From positions 26,459,001 to 26,523,000 of the forward strand of contig NC_057916.1 in the NCBI RefSeq assembly GCF_018873765.1: a stretch of DNA of 64,000 nt, in the 5' to 3' direction. This DNA comes from Telopea speciosissima. Lineage: Eukaryota > Streptophyta > Magnoliopsida > Proteales > Proteaceae. The translations under genes and the position numbers were made by a program. The notes below the pieces were generated by a model. The model did not search any database and was not told the origin of the DNA. It was given only the letters and a program-made list of their open reading frames with translations. Below are positions 24,287-36,400 of this stretch, piece by piece. Positions within the stretch are counted from its first letter, which is position 1. Each line of letters starts with the position of its first letter.

Positions 24287-25873
24287 CTAAATTAATGCAT
24301 TCAACATTTCATTCCAGATATCAGGAACTCCAGGAAGGCACCAATGGCTACAGTCAGAGGTGTAGTCTCTTGGGTGCTGTCTCTCCTGCGGATCCAAAGC
24401 TCTGGCATACACAGATGGATGACCATCCCTTCGAAGCTCTGACATTGTTGTGATATCTTGCAAGTATACTGGAAATCTCATCTGTTTCAGAACCCCTTCA
24501 AGTATTTTCACTTGTCCTGGAACATGAACTTGGTGGTGATTCAAGTACTCCATAGGCTCTCTTTGATTGTAGCATTTCCAACCATTTTCTCTGTTAGAGA
24601 AACCCATTAATCTCATTACTATACTTTTCATTTAGCTGCATACATCATCAATTAATCGATGGATTTTACCTGTTATGTCGAGGCGAAACGCTTCTGAAAA
24701 TGACCTGGGTTTGTCGAGGATCTAGGTTTAGATCTACCCATCTAGCCCAGGTGGTGAGTCCCTTCTCATAAGCAACCATTGGGTTCATCTCTGTAAACAT
24801 TTTGTTCCCCTCCATCAAAAAATCCCACCTGCTAATGTCAAACAGTTTTTGATTATTAAAGAATGGAAATCATGAAGTAGCTAATCAGGAAATTTAAAAA
24901 AAAAAAAAGCCACACCAGGTGTTTGTTCTCTTACGTGCTTGAATCACTGGCATGTGTCCACCAGTGAGCTGAATCAAACACAAGAATATCAACACCTCTC
25001 CAGAATCTTGCGTTCTCTTCAATAGAATCCAAATGTAGAATCCTTTTGTTCTGAGGTCCTCCCCTCTGCAATTCCACCAGGAATGGAGCCCAGCAAAACT
25101 CAATCGATGTTTCAAAATCCTGCACAAATAGATTGACAGATTACTCTTACTGCAAAGGGAGATGAAGAAGGAAAAAATGAAAAAAATTTGATCTTACCAA
25201 GAGGTGGAAGGCCATGGTTGGACCAGTGTAGGTTACAATCTTTCTCTCAGTTGGAATGACTGATTCAACAAGGCAAACAAGAGACTCCCATTGATTCCTG
25301 ACTATGGAATCACCCACAAGCATTATCCTCTTCCTCCTTATCTTCCCAAGAAACTCCAACGCATTAAACCTGAATTAATCAAGAAGATCAAGAAAAGGAA
25401 TTTTGAATACTCTGCTAGCTAGTGTAAGCTCAAAAGCTCCAAAATTCAGCTTTGAAGTTTAAAAAAACATTGGAACTTGGTGTGATTGGGTGTTGTACTG
25501 AGAAGCAACTAGTATGAGTAGTAAGAATCATTTACCTAGGAATTGTACAGCCTTGAGGCGTCCACCTCCATTTTTCATAGTCTGAATCTGGCCTTCCATT
25601 TTTTTGACAACTAACTGCAGAACTAAGATAAGGGCAAGTTGAATCATAAAGAGGGTAAGATGAATCATAAACCCATTTGCCAATAGACATGTCACAACTC
25701 TTGGGAGAACCCCACTGACTCTGAACCATGTTAACATCATCATCTTTCTCTTCTTCAAGCCATGGATTCTCACCTTGGTTGAATTGGGTTGATTCACCAT
25801 GGAAGAAGAAGAGTGTCACAGAAAGGAGGAACATGAGGAAGAGACAAGAGCAGAGTGGTGTGGATTCACCCAT
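24287..25873 (-). CDS. Trichome birefringence-like (TBL/DUF231) O-acetyltransferase family protein
   Basis: Five minus-strand exons chain in phase: 25873-25536, 25369-25198, 25119-24935, 24828-24670 and 24590-24287 (TAG), giving 385 aa. The N-terminus is a signal/anchor segment (SCLFLMFLLSVTLFFF). The TBL domain follows (CDMSIGKWVYDSSYPLYDS, then a CPYLSS segment). The DUF231/PC-esterase region has the GDS motif MLVGDSIVRNQWESL (Ser134) and the DxxH motif DCSHWCLPGVPDIWNEML (Asp364, His367), the presumed catalytic residues. Known role: Golgi transfer of acetyl groups to cell-wall polysaccharides such as xylan, mannan or pectin. By feel it resembles the TBL36-TBL43/PMR5-like clade; substrate is not predicted. 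All key residues are intact. Confidence 0.93.
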
Positions 25874-25929
25874 TGTGAGGCTGAAGAGAGGTCAAGAAGA
25901 AGAGGAAAAACAGAGATGAAACTTAAATG

Positions 25930-28600
25930 TCCCAAGCCTCTAGGGCCAAGGGGGAAGGGAGGCACTTTGGCTTTTAAGATGTGAGCTCCATAGGTTGACT
26001 AGATATAATTTCGGCATAAGTTACGGTGGATATGGACCATGCAATGCGCTTTTTTTACTCCATTTCATGATTTCCTGCAATTGAGATGTCTAGTTTCACT
26101 TTTATTATGTTGGCTACTTTTGGCTAAAGAGAGAGAGAGAGAGGCTGTAATAATATTAGGTCTGTGGACCATTGTGATTGTGGTAGTGGTAAAGCTTAAA
26201 AAAAACCGGGCTGGAATGTCCGGTTAGACAGGTTTAATTGGAGCCGGCCACCTTTCAAGTTCATTGTTTTTTATAATGCCCAGTGGTTAAACCAGAAACC
26301 AAAAAGTACACCCAGATCGGGGTTTTAATAATTGGAAACGACCGAACCCAATCCGAATTGGCCGGTTCATGTTGGATTTCTAGGGGTTCAGGTTGATTCC
26401 AGACCAATTTTGATCAATTCCAGTTGATTTAGAATTGACTAAAGCCGGTCCCATTTTAAAATTGAGGTCGTTTAATTAAACGGTTTGAACCAAATCAAAT
26501 CATTTAATCAAATAAACCATTTAACACTCTTAAATGTACATAAATGTGTCAAAAGTCACACATAAGCCGTTTACCTAATTTGAACCGAACCGTTTAAAAT
26601 GGAAACCATTTAATAAATGGTTCGATTATAATTTCAAAATTGAGACCATTTCATTAAATTATTTAAATCAAACCAAACCGTTTAACCGAAACTGAACCAT
26701 TTAACACCCTTACCTTTTCATTTGTGGTTTTGTTCGGAGAGAGAGAGAGAGAGAGAGAGAGATAAAAGAACCTAGTGGTTAAGATTATTAATTACCCTAA
26801 CTCCAGTGATTGAATGTTCCATGGGCCACACACAATTTTTCCCTGTTTCCCCACGTTAAAAGGCGTGTCACATACGGGGATCATCATAGACGAGGGAAGG
26901 TAACTCTGCTCCATCTTGCAATTAACTTGAAAACGGTTTAGTGGGTTTCAAGAACATGTTGTGGGCCTCACCACTATTGTGGGGCCTGCGTTTGGTAAAA
27001 ACCGATCGGACGGTTCTCATGTGTGCTGTAGAATTAGTACAGCGATAAAGAAAAAGGGTTCCTTTTCGAGCAGTGGGATCCATGGGAATGAGTACCATTA
27101 GGTTAGGTACGGAATCCATCGCATGCAGCGGGTTACTCAGGGACTCAGCCCCAGTTGCTGGTAAGGTCTTGGTCGAAATTTGGGCACCTGATCCGATCAA
27201 TAATTGGGCCATAGAATGAGACTAGACCAGTTGAACAGACCATAACTGATCGATGGAACAATTTACTGGTTGGATATGAGTTTTGATTTCTATTCATTTC
27301 TTGCCAACCAAACCTAGCTCAGGACTAGGAGCACTTGCAACGACAATAGAACCGTAGAAACACCGATTCATGATAGAGGACAAAGCAAATATCTCATTGC
27401 TAGAATTTCAGCTTGAAATGAATAGAGGAAGTAACTTAAAATTAATAGAGAAGGTCCCAAGCACCCATGTGATTTGTGTGCAACACAAAAGAATCAAAAG
27501 CAAACAAGTTACCTTAGGATTGGATGGAGTTTTCCTTCACCCGAGGTGAAATAGAAATCCTCTCATCATTGTCATTAGTTCTGTTTTAGTGAAAAAAGTT
27601 GGGTAGGAAAAGTTTAATATAGATGGATAATCTATTAATCTCCCACCAGAATTTCTAACAATTGGTTTTTTTTTATTTGTGGTGCAATTCAAGGGTTGAT
27701 AGGCCATCAACTCCATCAGGGCCCCACAAGAAGGTTAGGAGAGGACCCACATGAGGTCAAAAATGGTACTCATAGGCTCCACTTCTTGGAAAGCAAATAA
27801 ATGTAGACTAGATGTCGTTAAGGAGACTTGAACCACCGATCAAGCTCCTAATGCAATTCTTCCAAGGGAGTAGCAAACCACCAGGGCAAGCCCTGGATCA
27901 ACAAAATAGCATGTTGGACGATGGGTAGAAAAGGAAAAGAGATTTTGGAAATAAATTGTAGGGGGAGCGCAGGGGTCATGCGTGCGTTGGCATATGGGGG
28001 GGAAGCATTTCAATGGTTTTTCAATCTCTAGTTTTTTATTTGTGAAAAGGTTCTTTGACAGTAGACCCTTTGTGTCTATCTTTTCTCTTTACATGAAATG
28101 ATCTCTCTGTCCTTTAATGTGTGATACCATTTTACTGTACCTCATTGGTATGCTCTTCAATGCCGTTTGCTCATAGACCCATTTCCTTTTTTATTTGTTT
28201 ATTGAAACTTTTTTTTCAATTTTATTTAGGACTAAATTTTCCTCCACCCATCATCCTAGGGTTCACAAACTCATCTTAGGATTTTTGTGTGTTCCAAAAT
28301 ACCATACCGATACCTTTTCCCACCTTCTCTCGGATGGGTTGAGGGAAACTTACATGGACTTTGCAAAGTCATGGGCTAAGCCAATCAATGGCCAAGCCCA
28401 TTGAATATGTGGGCCCTTAACCATATGGGTTGCGAATTGTATGTGAGCCAACTATGAGCGTGTCTGAAATCTCAACTCTGAACTATCGAATGGTTTCGAT
28501 TTGTGCCTCTCATTGTGGTTCTCAAACAGAACCAAATTACTCTGACTTGCTCTGATTATACACCTACTATTACGAATCAATGTAGTCATCAATTTCTTTT
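25930..28600. other. Intergenic repeat region without recognised genes
   Basis: Contains a non-coding repeat with aaccgtttaa, ccatttaa and gaaccgaacc words at about 26290-26715 ending in taacacccttacc, similar in style to hAT MITE interiors. A (ga)n microsatellite lies at about 26739-26763. The segment about 28035-28180 is a second copy of the dispersed repeat at 17570-17735. No protein-coding gene recognised. Confidence 0.5.
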
Positions 28601-29589
28601 CTTATTAAATGGGAAATTATCAGCACCACCCCCTAACGTTTGCCTATATTTTTAGGCACACCCACTAACTACCATAATATCACGCTGCCCCCTACTTTAC
28701 CAAACTAATTCCACACAGACCCCCAACCATTAGTTAAGAGCTGTTAAGTGGTGATGTCAACCATTTAATATTTTTTAAAAGACAATTTTGTCCTTCTTAG
28801 TGGGCCATGTACCTAATCTACCCTTTCAATTAAAAAACCCACAAACCCGTCTTCTTCCTCACACTCAATTGATGAAGTTCTTTGAGGCCCCGATTGTCTT
28901 CCTCACTCCGGTGAGTACAAATGTATAGCAAACACCCCATTTCCTCTGTTTACATGGTAATGTAAGTGAACTTTTGGGCTATTTGTAAGAGTAACTAAGA
29001 AAAAAAAAACACTACACAAAGCAACCCCAACCCTTCTTTATCTGTCGCATAATCGTTGTCTCTACAAACTGCAACCATTGAGATTTAAGCTAAGACCTGG
29101 TCTAAACTATGGGCTCTCCCTCTGTGTTAATATCTGGTTTGGTTTTTTGGGTTGATGTGTTACAGCTTGGCTTTTTCGACCCGAACCCTAACCCAAATCC
29201 AATGGTAGGTCTAGAATCCGAAGTGGTAGCCTTGTATACATTTTGGAGTATTGTTTTGATGTTCGAACGAGTAGAAGATGAAGAAATAATCTTGGTGGTA
29301 ACCTGTCGTCTACCGGCAAAATGACGCGTACCTCCCCCATACAATTTCAAAATTTACAATCTAATGTATAAATCATGGAAAGCGACCCTGACCATGTTTT
29401 GAGTATTTGGGCCATGAAAACATCGTTGGAAATGTGTTAATATGCGACACCACCAAAGCTCGAGACTTTTCGACACTTGGAGTGCGGGACCCGGTGCCTC
29501 GAGTCGGGGATCTTGCCGCCGCGTCTCATTTAGCTTGTTGAAATGTTTCCCCGACAACGTTGGTACGTGGGACCCACTTAACTAACCTT

Positions 29590-31837
29590 CGTACATAAAT
29601 TCGGCTAAATAATCATTTTATAATTAATAGGGATAAGATTTAAATGACCGACTAATACACCTTATATATAAATAAAACTTCTCCCACTATTCACTCCTCT
29701 TCAAATCTGAACGATAGAAACTGAGAGAAGTAGAGAAAAACTAAGAAGAAGAAGAGAAGAGGAAAGATAAAGATTTAATTTCTGGTTTTGGTAAGAAACT
29801 TGTTACCCACACCTCCCTCTATCTAATCCTAGTTACTCTCTCAATCGTTTTCTCCTTGTAATCTGGCTATGAATTCCGTTCAGCTTCCATACACATGATT
29901 GAAGAAGGAAGTTCATCCAAATATCTTTAAACAACAACTACCATAAGGTAATTTATTTCCCTTTCCATGAATCCTTCCTTAATTCTCCTTTCTTACCATA
30001 ATCTTTGTGTCAAGGCCATCTCTGAATTGAGAATCTAAACACCTAGCTTCATGTGTGCAGATTTACTTGGAAGGTTGTTCAATTTGGTCTGATTTATGTA
30101 AAGCTTAGAATTCTTTATGCATATCTAAACCATGATCATTACCTTAACCCCAATTCCCCAAAATTGCCCACCTCCCTAGTCTATTTTGAGTCACAATAAC
30201 TCAATCTTATATGTAGAAATCATCTCTGATGTGAATTGAGGAAGACCAATCCAAAAACTCCATTAAAACTCTGTTTTTCTTTTTATTTTTCGTTTCTAGT
30301 TGTCTCTGGTGGAAGTTACTAATCAACCAGAGACATAGACCAAAGTTACTAAAAGGTGTTTCCTAACTTCAGATCTATTCCGAATCGACCCTAACTTATC
30401 TTGGGATTTCAGTATCATTAGAATATCATATAGCATGTATGTTTAGTTGATAACTTTTAAAAACCTAGCTCTCGAGTCAACTTTTCGATTGCTGTTTGTC
30501 TCTGGTGGAAGTCACTAGTCAACCAAAGACACTGACCAGTGTTGCTGTCAGATGTTCTCTTAGCTCCAGACCTGTTTTAAATTAACCTAACCTATATTGG
30601 AACTCCAGAAACATTAGAATACCGGCTAACATATATGTTTGGTTTATAAATATTAGGACCTAACTCTTGGATCATTGAACCTACCGGCAAACCACTCGTG
30701 AACTAAACCGGCAGCGCAAAATCAACTAAAGCAAGGTGAGTGGGGATAGGCCTTGATTTTATTTTGGAATGTTTATCATTTTAGATTGATTATCAGAATT
30801 CATGCATATGTATGAATTTATTCTTGTTGGAACCTATTTTATTAATTATTTCATTTATTTCTTATGAAATTGTGGAATCACGATGCGATGTGGAATGTGA
30901 TGGAATGTGAACTTTGTATGTTAGAATAGATGCCGTAGACGGATTGGCAACGAGAGGTATGGTGTGTCGTAGTATGGGATGCGGGAGCACTGTACACCTC
31001 ATACTATGTCATTTAGTCTGCATATGGCTAAGGACATCATTCCTTAGTACTACAACCCTTACCAGCAGAGGTTCAGGTGCTGGGTGATCATAGCTCCCTG
31101 TCGCTGAGGAGTGTGCGAAACACCGGGGTGGGGTTCAGGCTATGATTATTAGGGTCTACCCACGGGAGGATCTGGGAATTACTACTGGTGTGGGCTCCAT
31201 GCAACAAGTGAGGTTACGGCTTGGGTTGAGTTGACGGACCCAAGTCTATTTTCCCGAGTGGTTGGCATAGTACCGACTTAGAAACTTAGGCATTGTTTGT
31301 TAGGTGAAAATTATGTTTAAAATTGAATCCATGCATTTAGGATTTTTGCTTTGTATGTGTGAATGCTTGTGTGTAGTTTATCCTCTATTTACTGGGCTCG
31401 GTGGAGCTCACCCCTGTGGAATATTTTCTTTTAGATGGTCTTGCAGGTGGATATGATGGAGGTGGAGGGGATTACTTGGAGAACAGGGACTGATGACGTA
31501 GTCTTTTTATTTGTTTTTCTTTTGTTAAAACTCTACTCTTTATGGCAGATGTATTTCCACTGTAAATATTTTAGTATAGCTTGTTTCTGGCCCAATGGAT
31601 GAAACTATGTAAATTTAGGTTGTTTGGGAAAAAGGGGATCTGAATGTAAATAATATGTATACAAACTTGAAAATTTTACTGTTCATGTACTTTGATCAAT
31701 GAAATACTTTTTATCTTGATATGGTGTTGTGCTTGTGACGTGTATATACTGCATCGGGATCCTGGAGGTCTTCAAATACTTTGGGTATTTGGGTCTCTGG
31801 CCGAATCCTCCCAGGGGGTGGTTTGCGGTCGTGACAG
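29590..31837 (+). mobile_element. LTR-like fragment inside the Mutator-like element
   Basis: A promoter-like tatatataaataaaac (about 29663) is followed by a GA-rich leader. Near 31395-31420 there is actgggctcggtggagctca, and the segment ends gcggtcgtgaca, which I associate with 3' ends of Tekay/Del-type Ty3/gypsy LTRs. A segment beginning tgtctctggtggaagt is duplicated in tandem (about 30300-30490 and 30497-30660). The left border and target duplication are not defined. Confidence 0.35.
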
Positions 31838-32559
31838 AACGACGACAAAGATGGGATTTCTATTTTAGGTTCGTCCAACAAGCCCTCTTAGTCCACCTCC
31901 TCCTCTCCCTCGCCCTACTGGCTTGTTCGCTTCCTCTCTTTTCCATTTCTCTCAACACCTTCGCCGCTGCCGCCTCCTTTGCCAGCACTTTAAACCTCAA
32001 ACTCCCTTGACTCAGCAAACGATGTGAGCCCTAGCACAAGTATCTAGGTAAGAAAATCTCAGGCAAGAATTGGCGGAATCCAACACCCAACACGTCAAAA
32101 GATGGCAAATTCGACGAGTAGTTGGAACCAGAGAGAAGCTTATGAATTGGAGAATGAACCACAAACGAATTACCATCATTTTGGTAAGAACGGTAGTGAT
32201 AAGCAGGTGATAGAGTTCGTTGAAATGAATCCATAACTCAGCTTTTGTTTTAAAGCATACAAAAACCCAATACCATTTGACACGTTTTAGTTCATAAGGT
32301 CCGGAAAGAGCTTCTAGCTTCTATCGATAAGAGCAATAAGCGAAAAATGGCTAGCAAATTCAGATCCGTAACCAAGATCCGATCACAAAAATTTCCAGAA
32401 ACAAAGGAAAATCAAGAACCTAGTGCATATGCAACAAATTGGATAACTAGACGGGAAAAAAAAAAACACTAGAATGTGCTAAGGATCGAGACAATCAATA
32501 ACAAAATGAGCTCTCTCTCAGGAAAAAGCAGAATAGAAAGACGCTTTCTTTTACTACTC

Positions 32560-32985
32560 TTTGCAACTTTTTCTTCCTTTTTGTATAAGTAGTGCCTTGC
32601 TCGCGAGGTCCCCTCCCTTTGCCATGGCTAACAGTGTCGACACAAAACCCAGTTTCACAAGTTGGAGTGGTTGCTCTGAACCAGCGAGAGATGGTACAGA
32701 GTGAGCGCCGAGTCGTGCCGAGCCCACTCACTCTCCGACCGAAGCATGTGGAGCAGCGGTGGCAACGCGCCTAACACACCTATAGCCATCTTGTTCTCAT
32801 CGTCAAGAGCGAGGCTGAAGAGGGCACCCACAACCTGTTCATGCACTTCAGAGAACCCTCCCTTCAACACATCGATCAATGGTGGAACGATCCCCGCCCG
32901 TACGATCTTTACCTTGTTGATCTTTTCCAACGAGAGATTCACAAGAGATGCCACCGTGTTTATCTGGATGACGGAATAGTGTAAA
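32560..32985 (-). pseudogene. U-box/ARM-repeat E3 ligase (PUB) gene fragment
   Basis: The minus strand encodes [20 protein letters not shown], then [33 protein letters not shown] and [13 protein letters not shown]. These are ARM repeats very like PUB38-41-type plant U-box proteins. After QSN a one-base loss shifts the frame, and the next frame continues the same protein ([20 protein letters not shown]). There is no U-box, start or stop, so this is a captured, decayed internal fragment. Confidence 0.8.
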
Positions 32986-33081
32986 GGGTATTTTGGTCCA
33001 AGGAATTTCAGAGGTTAACACCGTTTAAAAATGGGTAACAGTTGATATTATGGTAGTTAGTGCAATTTTTACCCTCTCATA

Positions 33082-33210
33082 TTACAACACGGTGCTGTAA
33101 TGTATCGTGCGGAGGCTGTAGAGGCCATGTGCATCATGTGGGGCCTGCTGTGCCACATGGCCTTTGCAGCGCCGCACGATGCATTACAGCACCGTGCTGT
33201 AACGGGATAA
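33082..33210. mobile_element. GC-rich foldback MITE nested in the Mutator-like right end
   Basis: Near-perfect inverted repeat: the arm starting acacggtgctgtaatg faces the arm ending cattacagcaccgtgctgt, with a centre containing gtggggcc. It separates the right terminal repeat of the surrounding element from its subterminal sequence, so it inserted later. It has the same build and centre as 61957-62098. Exact borders uncertain. Confidence 0.65.
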
Positions 33211-33277
33211 CGATTCGTAGTTTGCGGGTGTGATTTAAAATATAGGCAAACGTCAGGGATGTTGCTGATAATTTCCC

Positions 33278-33492
33278 TATTGATAATCCTCTCAGATCTA
33301 AATCGAACTTCTACCTTCGGATTTTCTGGAATCGAGTTTCCATTCCATTATTCGCGTTTCTTAGCTTCATTTGCCTGGCTTTCGATTTTCTTCCAACAAA
33401 TGTTGCACTCCAAGCTTCATTTTTCGAATTAAATCACATAAATTTCTTTTGTTTTTGGTTTTTGTTCTTCTTCGGGTGTTTCTTAGCTCGAA
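33278..33492 (+). promoter_or_regulatory. Remaining native MVD 5' flank between transposon and ATG
   Basis: Only 215 bp separate the right end of the Mutator-like element from the MVD start codon. The tract is T/C-rich (tttctt, ttcttc words), typical of a plant 5' leader. No clear TATA box is visible. The proximal promoter therefore either lies in this tract or has been displaced by 4.7 kb. Confidence 0.5.
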
Positions 33493-36400
33493 ATGGCGGA
33501 TAAACCACAGAACTGGGTGTTAATGGTGACTGCCCAGTCTCCGACGAACATTGCAGTCATCAAGTACTGGGGGAAGAGGGATGAAACCCTGATTCTCCCT
33601 GTAAACGACAGCATCAGTGTTACACTTGATCCCAAACACCTCTGTACGACGACGACTGTGGCTGTTAGCCCCAGCTTCGACAGAGATCGGATGTGGCTCA
33701 ATGGGAAGGTACATTTCATGGATGTTTTATCCGTTCATGTATGTTTATCGAGATGGGAATTTTTGGCGTAGATGTGATCTCATTTTTCGGTATTTTCGTT
33801 CTTCGTGGTTAGTGTAGGAGATTTCCCTTTCTGGAGGTAGATATCAGAACTGTCTTAGGGAAATCCGGGGTCGTGCGAGCTCCGTTGAGGATGATGAGAA
33901 GGGGATCCGCATTCAGAAACAAGATTGGGAGAAGTTGCATGTACACATTGCTTCCTACAACAACTTCCCCACTGCTGCAGGCTTGGCTTCTTCTGCTGCC
34001 GGTTTTGCTTGTCTTGGTAGGTTTGTGCATGCCTTGTGCTACTATTGATTTGATGGTATTGCCTCTTTTCAATTTAATTTTACGCTATTGGTGTAATTTT
34101 TTACTGATTGAAGGGTTTATCCACGGCGGTAGGTGATGTTCAGTCTGGATATTGTATAGAGATTGTAGTCCAATAAATCTTGGTTATTCGCGTGATCTGG
34201 AATTTCAGAAGCTTTCATGCAAGTGACTAGAGGATTTATCCCCTCCTTTGGAAGTCACTTTATCTTGCCATCATGCAGCACAATCTCCATATTTCTATTT
34301 TTTTTGTTTTTTTTGGGGCTGTTCTGGTTAAAGCCGAAAGAGTTAGAAATGATCTTGCCTTCTTGGTATCCTATACTGCTATACATACTGATTGACTGGG
34401 TACTAATCCAGCAGTTTTGACGAGGCCATTGACGAGAACCGACTAGGCATTGACTATAAACTACTTGGCTCATTGCATTTGTTTTTGACTTGAGGTAGTA
34501 ACCTGCTAAGGTGCTTCATCTTGTTTTCATGTTGCTCTTTGTTTGACTACTTTTTTATACGCTTTTAAGTTGGTAACTTCAATACCATACTTATGGACGG
34601 AGAATATGAAAAGGACACGGGGGTTACGAAATTATTTTGGTTTCATTGAATATATCTATTTCAATCATCTGAGAACAAAAGAGGGGTGGATGAAGTGGAG
34701 AGACGCCTCTCAGTTGCGATATGATTGAAACATACTGTTCAAATCAAAGGGTAAATTTAATAAATCAGGCTACAAGACTTACAATTTGACAATTGAGAAA
34801 CATTTCCTACATAGAATAAGTGTAGATGTGATGAAGATGTTAAGATAGATGAATCTTGATAGAGAACCACATCTTGATCATTATCATGATTGTGTGACCT
34901 CTGACTGCTTGTAACTTTGTGCTTAGACTGATTCTTCTGTTGATTAGATTTGTCTTGCTATCCTGCAGCTTAACTTAAGTGATTTTATTTGGAATGTGAA
35001 ATTGAAGACTGCTCTACATCAGTATAACTAGTTACCACATTGTTGTTTGCAGTCTTTGCTCTTGCAAAACTAATGAATGTAAAGGAAGATCAGGGAAAAC
35101 TTTCTGCTATTGCAAGGTCAGTTTCTGAGTCGACTTTTCTGCTCTCTTTTTAAAATTGATTCTATAACGTATTGTGTGTGTGTGCACGTATGCCTTACAT
35201 GAATTGATACAACACTTTCTTTTGCTCTATTTTTTTATTGTTTCAAACAGCTCTCGTAATCCCCCATTGTATTAGGATAAGGAAGTGAAAATTAGTTGCA
35301 TTTCTCAAATTTTCTTCATACATGTACAGGCAAGGATCAGGTAGTGCTTGTCGTAGTCTTTATGGTGGATTTGTCAAGTGGGTCATGGGAAATGTAAGGT
35401 TGATTTCTTGGTTCATCTTTGGTGTCTTCTATAAGAAAGCATGTCTAGTGTACTTGGCATCATTTCTATATCAGTCTGATACTAATCTTTATATTGTCAT
35501 TTGTCAAGGTTGAGAATGGAAGTGACAGCATTGCTATTCAACTTGCTAGTGAAACTCATTGGGATGATCTGGTTATTATTATTGCAGTGGTATGTTGTAT
35601 TCTTATATGTAGCCATCTTATCAGTTGAAATAGACATATAGTTTACTGAGTAGTATGTTGAACGGTTTGGTAATTTCTCACTAGATATGCTATATCTGGT
35701 GCCTTCAGGAAATTCTTTCTCCATTATTATCTGATCATCTGATTCTTTTATTTAGCCATATCGCGGGTGATGGTGGGGGGGGGTGAGGGGAGAAAAGATA
35801 TGAACAACTGAGCCATGTTCTTTAAAACTCTCTTTATCTCTCAATCCTCAGCGCTTTTTTGTTTTGTTTTGTTTTCATTTCCTTTGTTCTTTAATAATAA
35901 TAATATATTATTATTATTACAGCATGCAAGACTCGGTTAGAGAGAGAATTTCAGCATGGAAAGAAATTGAAAGCTTATCCGTATTATTTATTATGTTTCA
36001 AAATGTTACGTTTAGTATGACATCTCTTTTGTCATACAGACATACATGGTAACCAAAGGTTGATCGAAGCATTTGGAGAATATCTAACTTTTTCTTTCCC
36101 TTCTATTCTGGTTCATTTGCATTGATCTTCTTGTGCCTTACTCTATATTATGTTTTACGAATGAATGTATCTGTTCTAGAAAACATTGTTTTACTTATCA
36201 ACTTTATGTTGTTTTAGTGTGTTGTAAGTTGGAGTTTCCATTGCCAAATATGTTTGGCACTGGGTATTTGCTTATTAATCCTGTTTTTTCCCCAAATTTT
36301 CTTTCTTCAATAAATATTTAACTTTAACTATAATTTCTTCTAAATCTTTTGTTCATGCTCTTAAGTCTATTGTTGTCTTACACATGCCATAAAACCGGGG

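Larger units (their letters stand above)
28611..33277. mobile_element. Mutator-like element with captured gene fragment, abutting MVD
   Basis: Left end gggaaattatcagcaccacc and right end (inverted) gggaaattatcagcaacatc begin about 50-bp inverted repeats sharing acgtttgcctatattt. The subterminal word actaactaccataatatca is also shared, although on the right it is displaced by a nested foldback at 33082-33210. The 9-bp flanks (ttattaaat and tattgataa) do not match cleanly. No transposase was seen; instead there is an LTR-like segment (29590-31837) and a PUB gene fragment (32560-32985), as in Pack-MULEs. The right end is 215 bp before the MVD ATG. Confidence 0.65.

Noticed and set aside
28602-33286. 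Clean 9-bp target duplication for the large Mutator-like element
   Set aside because: The flanks ttattaaat and tattgataa do not match well; the element call rests on the inverted ends, not on a target duplication.
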